64,000 bases of DNA from Verrucomicrobiota bacterium. Its GTDB lineage: Bacteria; Verrucomicrobiota; Verrucomicrobiia; Opitutales; Opitutaceae. The stretch lies in assembly GCA_023443455.1 (NCBI GenBank), contig JAEZUE010000103.1, positions 1 through 64,000 of the forward strand, in the 5' to 3' direction. Every line of letters starts with the position of its first letter. The stretch's first letter is position 1. A program made the translations under genes and the position numbers. Below, one piece after another: positions 58,622 through 64,000 of the stretch. The notes beneath the pieces were generated by a model. It was not told the origin of the DNA and did no database searches. It was given only the letters and a program-made list of their open reading frames with translations.

Positions 58622-58974
58622 ACACCCTCCGCTCTCTTCTTTTCGGCCTCGGCCTCGCGCTCGCCGTGACCAGCTGCACAACCGTCGTCCCGACTCCGGC
58701 CGATGTGCCAGCCGCTGCGTCCTTCGACGGGGCCGAGCAGAATAGCGGAATCGTCAGCGTGCAGCCCGACGGGCTATTCGTTGTCACGTCGCATCTGCGT
58801 GCCAGGTACAACGCGCTTGTCGCCGACTACGGCCATGAGTTCGCGCCGGCCATCGTCGCAGACTACGGCCTCGCCCCGATTGCCGAGACCGATCGCTGGA
58901 CGATGACGCCGCAGGCTATGGCCGACTTTGCCATCATGATCCAGTGGCGACGCATGGGGAGGACCTCCCGATGA
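58618..58974 (+). CDS. Phage lipoprotein (smaller)
   Basis: This 118-residue protein has a lipobox ending VTSC near residue 19 and a mature part with FVVTSHLRARYNALVADYG. Two lipoproteins within 1 kb, beside a holin-like protein, form a cell-surface cassette that may serve lysis, superinfection exclusion or adsorption. Confidence 0.55.
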   Translation: MNTLRSLLFGLGLALAVTSCTTVVPTPADVPAAASFDGAEQNSGIVSVQPDGLFVVTSHLRARYNALVADYGHEFAPAIVADYGLAPIAETDRWTMTPQAMADFAIMIQWRRMGRTSR

Positions 58975-59363
58975 CCGAGTCTCTTGCCGCTCTCATCACT
59001 TCGACCGCGAAGGCCGCCTCTGCCGTCGCCGCCATCGCGGGCTCTCGCATCTATCCGACCGCGGCACCGCAGGGCGTCGTGGCGCCGTACAGCGTCTGGA
59101 CTGAGGTGTCCACGGTCGGCGCCGAGTCGCACGACAACATGCTCGGGCAGGACGAGACGCAGGTGCAGTTCGCGTGCTACGCGAACGACACGCGCACCGC
59201 GCTCCTCCTCCGCTCCGCCATCCGCTCCGCATTTTGCACCGGCGGCGGCTACCTCAACGGCACCACCGTGACGAGCCCGACGCTCCGCCTTCTTCCCGCC
59301 GACGAGGTCTCGTTGGCCAATGCCATTCTCGAACTCACGTTTATCCACAATCCTACCACGTAA
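58971..59363 (+). CDS. Tail completion / head-tail terminator-like protein (DUF3168-type)
   Basis: This 130-residue protein has the DUF3168 pattern of small tail completion proteins: an N-terminal helix (SLAALITSTAKAASAVAAIA), then GSRIYPTAAPQGVVAPYSVW, and late strands VQFACYAND and AILELTFIHN. It sits just before the tail tube gene, as such terminators do, and overlaps the preceding stop. Confidence 0.7.
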   Translation: MTESLAALITSTAKAASAVAAIAGSRIYPTAAPQGVVAPYSVWTEVSTVGAESHDNMLGQDETQVQFACYANDTRTALLLRSAIRSAFCTGGGYLNGTTVTSPTLRLLPADEVSLANAILELTFIHNPTT

Positions 59364-59368
59364 ACACC

Positions 59369-59794
59369 ATGTCCACCGTCTATCCCAACAAGGGCAAAAG
59401 CATCAAGGCCGGCGCTGCCGCGTCTCCCACCACTGTCGTCCCCGGTCTCCTCGACTTTGACATCAACGAGGGCGGCCGCGAACTCTTCGACACCACGAAC
59501 CAGTCGACTACTGGGACTAAGACGTACGCGCCTGAGCCGCTTCGCGAGCCGCGCAACGTTGAGGTGAAGCTGCAGTTCGACCCGAAGGACACCGAACACG
59601 CCCGGCTCTACGCGGCCTATCTCGCCGGGACGCTTGAGTACCAAACCTTCATTCTGGCAAGCGGCTCCACGTTCGCGTTCTCGGGATACATCACCGACTT
59701 CCCGATTCCCGGCGGCGGTCTCACCGGCCAGGCGGAAGCGTCCTATACGTTCCGCGCTGTTGCCGCCGAAACCTTCACCCCGTCTCCGGCCTAA
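59369..59794 (+). CDS. Major tail tube protein
   Basis: This 141-residue protein starts at the ATG at 59369 (MSTVYPNKGKSIKAGA), six bases after the previous stop. It has the strand-rich tail-tube pattern (PGLLDFDINEGGRELFDTTN, then EPLREPRNVEVKLQFD and FSGYITDFPIPGG). Its position between the tail terminator and the tail chaperones supports this. It polymerises into the tail tube around the tape measure. Confidence 0.78.
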   Translation: MSTVYPNKGKSIKAGAAASPTTVVPGLLDFDINEGGRELFDTTNQSTTGTKTYAPEPLREPRNVEVKLQFDPKDTEHARLYAAYLAGTLEYQTFILASGSTFAFSGYITDFPIPGGGLTGQAEASYTFRAVAAETFTPSPA

Positions 59795-59803
59795 CCTCTC
59801 GCC

Positions 59804-60133
59804 ATGCCAGCCACCCCATCACAAGCAAAGACGGCCAAGGTCATGCTCGATTGCGAGCGATCAATGACCTACGACACCCGCGCCGAGTTTCGCATGGGCT
59901 CGCTTGATCGCCCGTTCGGAGTCGGCGACCTAAGCAACAGGCGCCGCTCTTGGGCGGCTCTCGTTGCGTGGACGTGGGCATGCTTATGCGATGACGACGC
60001 CGCAGAATTTCAGACTCCGGAATCGCTCGCCGCAGTGATGCAGTCACCTGACGCCATCAAGTCGGCCTTCGCGGCGTTCATCGAGACGTACACCGCAGCG
60101 CTGCCACCGAGCGCAAAAAACTCCGACGGCTGA
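59804..60133 (+). CDS. Tail assembly chaperone, G-like
   Basis: This 109-residue protein lies between tail tube and tape measure, where the lambda gpG chaperone is found. Near its end the codons GCA AAA AAC contain the slippery heptamer A AAA AAC (60115-60121). A -1 shift there gives a 227-residue fusion with the next frame (60121-60486), as in gpGT. The frame ends with TGA overlapping the next ATG. Confidence 0.7.
   Translation: MPATPSQAKTAKVMLDCERSMTYDTRAEFRMGSLDRPFGVGDLSNRRRSWAALVAWTWACLCDDDAAEFQTPESLAAVMQSPDAIKSAFAAFIETYTAALPPSAKNSDG
60115..60121 (+). promoter_or_regulatory. Programmed -1 frameshift site (A AAA AAC)
   Basis: The heptamer is in the correct zero frame (GCA AAA AAC), four codons before the stop of the G-like gene. 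After slippage, translation would continue through CTC CGA CGG CTG ATG into the downstream frame. A possible stem-loop lies a few bases downstream in TGATGCGGCAGTGGGCG, but I do not see a strong pseudoknot. Confidence 0.7.
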
Positions 60134-60486
60134 TGCGGCAGTGGGCGTTCGCCCGTATCAGCCTTCGCCTAACAGATTCCGAGTTCTTCTCTTCGACGCC
60201 AGCGCAGATCGAGGCCATGACTGAGGTATGGGCCGAAGATCGGCAGTGGGATCTCGCGAGCCGCACAGCATCAGCACTCAATGCGAAATGGAGCCACGAA
60301 AAAAAGGTAGTCCCATTTTCACCACGCGATTTCATTCCGAAGACCGCGGAGGAGAAACGCGCAGATGCGCGAGCGGAGTCAAAAGCCAGAGCCGAACGCG
60401 ACCGGATACTCGAGATGAAGTTTGCATCTGTATCCGCAAGCCTACCGAAGAAGGGAGCGCCTGATGGCACGCAGGAAAAACGGTAG
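60133..60486 (+). CDS. Tail assembly chaperone, T-like (reached by frameshift or coupling)
   Basis: The T-frame alone is 117 residues from the ATG at 60133 (overlapping TGA by one base). It has acidic helices (TEVWAEDRQWDLA) and a long charged helix at its end, as in chaperone T parts. It is probably expressed mostly as the GT fusion via the 60115-60121 site. Coupled re-initiation at the overlapping ATG is an alternative. Confidence 0.65.
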   Translation: MRQWAFARISLRLTDSEFFSSTPAQIEAMTEVWAEDRQWDLASRTASALNAKWSHEKKVVPFSPRDFIPKTAEEKRADARAESKARAERDRILEMKFASVSASLPKKGAPDGTQEKR

Positions 60487-60991
60487 AGTTGCCCATCTCG
60501 ACTTTGACCTCGCCGCCGTTCTTGACCTGCAGAGGACGTTAGCCGGGATCGCAGAGAATGTCCGGTCCGATGTTATCGGCGACATGGTCGCCGAAGGCGC
60601 CAAGCCGATCGTGCGCGCGATCAAGCCGAAGGTGCCTGTCGACCTCGGAAACCTTCGGGCATCCATCGCTTATGGGGTGCGAAAGAACAGGCGCCGTGGG
60701 ACAGCTGTCGCCTACGTCGGGCCCGAGGTAGGCGGAATCTTCCGGGCAGGGAAGCGGCTCAACAAAAAGAAGGACGATCTTCGCGGGGCGTCAGGACCAT
60801 CTCGCTACGCACACCTTATCGAGTTCGGTCACGCCGCCCGCGACGGATCAAACGTCGAGGCCAAACCATTCATGCGACCCGGAACAAACGAGTCGATCAA
60901 TCAGGTCCAAGGTGCGCTCGTTGTTGGGTTCCAGAAGGGACTTACGCGCGCCGCGAGAAAGTTTGCCAAACGAATCGCAAAGGGGAAATAG
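60464..60991 (+). CDS. HK97 gp10-like neck/tail protein
   Basis: This 175-residue protein contains the family pattern VPVDLGNLRASIAYGV (residues about 58-73), YAHLIEFGHA (about 108-117) and KPFMRPG (near 126). These proteins are usually neck or tail completion proteins located before the tail tube; here it lies after the chaperones. I chose the ATG at 60464 over the upstream in-frame extension. Confidence 0.72.
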   Translation: MARRKNGRVAHLDFDLAAVLDLQRTLAGIAENVRSDVIGDMVAEGAKPIVRAIKPKVPVDLGNLRASIAYGVRKNRRRGTAVAYVGPEVGGIFRAGKRLNKKKDDLRGASGPSRYAHLIEFGHAARDGSNVEAKPFMRPGTNESINQVQGALVVGFQKGLTRAARKFAKRIAKGK

Positions 60992-60994
60992 CCA

Positions 60995-62203
60995 ATGGGC
61001 AAGAACATCACAATCGCTCGACTGAATACGCTTGTGACGGCCAATGCCGCGCAATTCAGCCAGGAACTCGACAGGGCGCAGGCCATTGCCAAAACGAAGA
61101 GCCGCGGGATCAGCTCGGCTCTCGATGGGCTCGGAAGCAAGCTTGCCGGAGCACTGACCATCGGAGGAGCTGTCGCGTTCGGGAAGTCGCTCGCTGACTA
61201 CGGCTCCAACATCGTGCACCTCGCCGAACAAGCGAACCTATCGACGCGGTCGTTTCAGGTGCTCTCAGCTGTTGCGGTGCAGAATGGCGTCGAGATGCAG
61301 CGCGTTGCCACGGCATCGGAAAAGATGCGAATGGGCCTTCAGCGTGCACGTGAAAACGCCGCAGATCCTCTGCATAAAAGCCTCCGCGCACTCGGACTCA
61401 CTGCTACAGGTCTGTCCGGTCTCAATACGGATCAGAAGTGGGAGGCCATTGCGATCGCGATGTCGCATGCGAATAATGAGCAGGCAGCGTTCAACGCCGC
61501 GACGGCGCTGTTCGGCGAGGAGATGGGCCCGAAAATGCGATCAACGCTCCGCGAGTTGGCGGTCGGCTTCGACGCCGCATCCAGAGGCGTCGATGGGCTG
61601 ATGCTCGACGATTCGCAACTGAGGTCACTCGAGCAGTTCGGAAGCTACCTCGATCGCATCGGTATCGCAGCGAAGGTTATGGCGGCCAACCTGTTGGATA
61701 GGTCGAAGGGATTCGATGACATGTGGAGATCGGCAAAGACATTTCTCGGGATGGAAGAGAAGATCGGGAAAGGCGACGTGCGCGCACGCGGTGGATTCGT
61801 TTTGCCTGGAAGCAATCTGCCCGCAGCAAAGACGAGAGGGCAGGAGATCGACGACATGATGTTGGAGGCCCAGAAAAAAGAGTGGGCCCGTGAATGGCAG
61901 GAGCATCAAGTCAAGATGAAGCAGATACATCAGCGCAATATTCAGAATTGGTCGTCACCTGAATATCAGATGAAGGTGCGAGAATCACTGAACGCGCTCA
62001 CGGTGGCCCCTAGGAATGTCGGCACACAGGCTCCGACTGATGCGTATTCGCGGATCGGACTTGCAAGCACAGACAGCAGCCCGACGGTTACCCCGCAGAA
62101 GGAGACAAACGAGCACCTCAAGAAGGTTAATGAAACGCTCAAGCAGATTCGCGACGGACTATCGCATCTGAACAAATACCAAACCGCAGCTTTCGGAAAC
62201 TGA
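60995..62203 (+). CDS. Tape measure protein (short)
   Basis: This 402-residue protein starts MGKNITIARLNTLVTANAAQ and is largely helical, with a Gly-rich turn (ALTIGGAVAFGK) as in tape measure proteins and later coiled coils. Tape measure length sets tail length at roughly 1.5 angstrom per residue, which would give a short tail of about 60 nm. The C-terminal part ends with KKVNETLKQIRDGLSHLNK. Confidence 0.75.
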   Translation: MGKNITIARLNTLVTANAAQFSQELDRAQAIAKTKSRGISSALDGLGSKLAGALTIGGAVAFGKSLADYGSNIVHLAEQANLSTRSFQVLSAVAVQNGVEMQRVATASEKMRMGLQRARENAADPLHKSLRALGLTATGLSGLNTDQKWEAIAIAMSHANNEQAAFNAATALFGEEMGPKMRSTLRELAVGFDAASRGVDGLMLDDSQLRSLEQFGSYLDRIGIAAKVMAANLLDRSKGFDDMWRSAKTFLGMEEKIGKGDVRARGGFVLPGSNLPAAKTRGQEIDDMMLEAQKKEWAREWQEHQVKMKQIHQRNIQNWSSPEYQMKVRESLNALTVAPRNVGTQAPTDAYSRIGLASTDSSPTVTPQKETNEHLKKVNETLKQIRDGLSHLNKYQTAAFGN

Positions 62204-62207
62204 CAAC

Positions 62208-62966
62208 ATGGCAGGACTTATTGACTACCTTCGCCCGGACTACCCGCAGCGCGTTCGCGACGCGTCTGGCGTACGCCGGATCTACGCGTTCCGCGGTCCG
62301 TCGGCCACGATCATTCCAGTTCTTCCGGCGATCGGTTCGACGTGGCTCGACCTATACCCGGTCGACAGGGTGAGCGACAACCAGATAGGCGTGTCGGACT
62401 ACTCGGATGCGTTCGTCGAGACGTACCAGATCGATTCGGAGACGACGACAGAGAAGACCGACGATCAGTATCCGTTCTTCGAGATCGATCAGGTGCAGAT
62501 CGAGAAGGCGCTGAAGCAGCATCCATCGTTCATCTCTTTCGCCGCTGCCGACTGGCAGGCCGTGAACGCGTGGGACGTCGAGACCGATCACGTCCTTCGG
62601 TCCGCCTATCAGTACTATCTCCGCGACAAGGATGGGCTCGCGGTCGGATCTGTCGCGACGCTTACCGGAACCACGTCGTCAGGTCAAAAGGCGTACGCTT
62701 ATCTCCGACTTCGAGGTGTCGAGTCGTTCCTCGATTTCGCGCCAGTCGTCAGGAAGAGTTCGCGATACCTCGGGAGCGCAGCTCCCGACAGTGTCGACAC
62801 AGGGCAGAAGACGGATGCGCCGACATACGCGCCGACCGGTTACGAGTGGCTCAAGACCGCAGATCGCGTGTCAAAATCAGGCTCGCGTGGGATCGAGTGG
62901 ATACGACAAGAGGAATGGACAGGCGCCCGCAAGGTGCTGCTCGACAAGGATAGCCTCTTCACCTGA
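62208..62966 (+). CDS. Distal tail hypothetical protein
   Basis: This 252-residue protein is strand-rich and acidic, with aromatic-rich motifs (STWLDLYPVDRVS, DQYPFFEIDQVQI). It follows the tape measure, where distal tail or tail-tip proteins lie. No domain is recognised with confidence. Confidence 0.5.
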   Translation: MAGLIDYLRPDYPQRVRDASGVRRIYAFRGPSATIIPVLPAIGSTWLDLYPVDRVSDNQIGVSDYSDAFVETYQIDSETTTEKTDDQYPFFEIDQVQIEKALKQHPSFISFAAADWQAVNAWDVETDHVLRSAYQYYLRDKDGLAVGSVATLTGTTSSGQKAYAYLRLRGVESFLDFAPVVRKSSRYLGSAAPDSVDTGQKTDAPTYAPTGYEWLKTADRVSKSGSRGIEWIRQEEWTGARKVLLDKDSLFT

Positions 62967-62971
62967 TCACG

Positions 62972-63550
62972 ATGAAACTTCCGTCACCAGTCTCGCCCGG
63001 GCAGCCGCTGAGCGCGAAGGCGTTCAACGATCTTCTCGCATTTGTCCGCTCGCTTGATGTTCGCAGCGGACCCGGAATACGGGTTGTGCGTAGTGCCGTA
63101 GGAACAACAATCACGGCAACAGTAGGCGGCGTAACACAAAGAGCGTCTTCCGCGCTGACGCATCCATTCCAAGTCACCGATTCAAGCTCCGGAGTTAATG
63201 CTTCCGTCACTGTAAAAACCGGGAGTGTTAACGACTCGATCCCAACCGGGATCGACCCAACTTCTCACTCGCTCACGTCGGCCGGGACATGGCGGATTTA
63301 TCTCGACTGCACGCTCAGCGCCGATGCTGCCGGATCGATCACAGCGGTTGCTGTTGCAGTTGTAAACGGGGCCCAGCCTGCCGACACGCGAACGCACGCA
63401 TACATCACGCTCGCCACTGCAACCGTCGTTGCGATCACTGGCGGGTTCAGCGTATCGGAAATCAACCAGCTTGCGACGCACTCGTTGCGGTTCCACGCAT
63501 GCGGTCGTGACGACTCGGTGGACGGTTCATACAACTTCTGGGGATTCTGA
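62972..63550 (+). CDS. Tail-tip hypothetical protein
   Basis: This 192-residue protein has a helical N terminus (PLSAKAFNDLLAFVRSLD) and then strand-rich Ser/Thr repeats. Such proteins near the tail tip often attach fibres, but no family is recognised. Confidence 0.5.
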   Translation: MKLPSPVSPGQPLSAKAFNDLLAFVRSLDVRSGPGIRVVRSAVGTTITATVGGVTQRASSALTHPFQVTDSSSGVNASVTVKTGSVNDSIPTGIDPTSHSLTSAGTWRIYLDCTLSADAAGSITAVAVAVVNGAQPADTRTHAYITLATATVVAITGGFSVSEINQLATHSLRFHACGRDDSVDGSYNFWGF

Positions 63551-63552
63551 CG

Positions 63553-64000
63553 ATGGAGTGGCCACCGCAAGACACTGGCCGTTTCGCCGTTCCGTTCTGC
63601 GTGCAATGCTGCACGTTTGAACCCGTCGATAAATACGAGATATCTGGATCTGCAAACACCGGATACATGATGGTCGGCACACCAAATCCAGACGGCAGCG
63701 GGACAAGCCTGTTTCGCACTGTTACGTGGTCTGGCGGATTCTCGATCCAGTATTCGAACGAAGAGGACTGCTCGATAGTGGAGCTGACATCGACTGCATC
63801 ATACAGCGGAGCGAGCACGAATGGCTTCGACATGTCTATCTCTGGATCCGTTGTGCTCTACCAAGACAGCGCTCTTATCGCAGAGACAAACATCGACGCT
63901 CCGAGCCTAGTAGCTCCAAACGGCATGCCAGACGACACCGCGGGAGGAACGACTGGAAGCACCGAATATCTCGACGGAACTGGCGAGTGTTACGTCGTGA
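63553..64000 (+). CDS. Tail protein, truncated by the window edge
   Basis: The reading frame opens with ATG at 63553, two bases after the previous stop, and is still open at 64,000 after 149 codons. It has an N-terminal CVQCCTFEP cysteine cluster and then Ser/Thr/Gly-rich strands. Its C terminus is outside the window. Confidence 0.55.
   Translation, partial: MEWPPQDTGRFAVPFCVQCCTFEPVDKYEISGSANTGYMMVGTPNPDGSGTSLFRTVTWSGGFSIQYSNEEDCSIVELTSTASYSGASTNGFDMSISGSVVLYQDSALIAETNIDAPSLVAPNGMPDDTAGGTTGSTEYLDGTGECYVV

Larger units (their letters stand above)
30740..64000. mobile_element. HK97-like siphovirus prophage (right end outside the window)
   Basis: From the broken tRNA onward the sequence carries regulators, early replication and recombination genes, TerS/TerL, portal, prohead protease, HK97-fold capsid, connectors, tail tube, tail chaperones and tape measure in canonical phage order, almost all on the plus strand with many ATGA overlaps. 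GC content and intergenic repeats differ from the host region. No integrase is visible, so excision ability cannot be judged. Confidence 0.9.

Overview
The window is one contiguous piece of a high-GC bacterial chromosome (bases 1 to about 30,700) joined to a temperate tailed-phage genome (about 30,740 to 64,000), which runs off the right edge. The host is probably a member of Verrucomicrobiota, perhaps Opitutales. This is an inference from the soluble nitrate-binding proteins beside an Nrt ABC transporter, the fused DmsB-DmsC electron-transfer protein next to NasA, and the dense small palindromic repeats; no rRNA or other marker gene is present to confirm it.

Region 1, bases 1-20,104, is a nitrate uptake and assimilation locus. 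It holds the tail of a 4Fe-4S protein, a small unknown protein, a LysR regulator (minus strand), two NrtA-like proteins without signal peptides flanking an exported NrtA and the permease NrtB, two ATPases, an outer-membrane porin, a VOC protein and a GNAT protein. After these come siroheme nitrite reductase, its CysJ-like flavoprotein, a DmsB-DmsC fusion, the molybdenum nitrate reductase NasA, and uroporphyrinogen-III methyltransferase for siroheme. Nitrate would cross the porin and the Nrt transporter, be reduced by NasA with electrons from the DmsBC protein, and then by NirA with electrons from the flavoprotein. Several of these genes carry short dispersed repeats inserted in frame. A parS-like 16-mer lies just upstream of nirA.

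Region 2, bases 20,171-30,503, is a minus-strand chemosensory operon. In transcription order it encodes a soluble MCP-like coiled coil, a STAS protein, CheY, CheA, a second receiver, a transmembrane MCP with tandem HAMP units, CheW, CheR, CheD and CheB.

Region 3 starts at a tRNA-Thr(UGU) gene that stops matching a tRNA after the anticodon stem (30,700-30,739). This is taken as the left attachment junction of a prophage. The prophage opens with a secreted cargo protein and a divergent pair of related ribbon-helix-helix regulators sharing a 13-bp perfect inverted-repeat operator. The early module (32-45 kb) encodes an FtsK-gamma-like winged-helix protein, a Sak4-like ATPase, an SSB-like protein, helicases, RusA, a helicase-methyltransferase fusion, a C5-cytosine methyltransferase and a primase-helicase followed by an iteron array with a large palindrome (probable origin). 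The packaging and head module (45-55 kb) has an HNH nuclease, a free-standing HNH-AP2 homing endonuclease, TerS, TerL with a class 3 intein inside its P-loop, a portal, a protease, an HK97-fold capsid and connectors. The tail module (55-64 kb) has a signal-peptide-bearing S74 fibre, small membrane and lipoproteins, the tail tube, a G/GT frameshift pair, a short tape measure and distal tail genes. The architecture is that of an HK97-like siphovirus. No integrase and no endolysin is visible; they may lie beyond 64,000.

The most unusual locus is 41,189-42,440. A C5-methyltransferase gene and a second reading frame offset by one base both stay open for about 1.2 kb, start four bases apart, and both look like coherent protein families. 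An 11-unit GA repeat sits inside the overlap.
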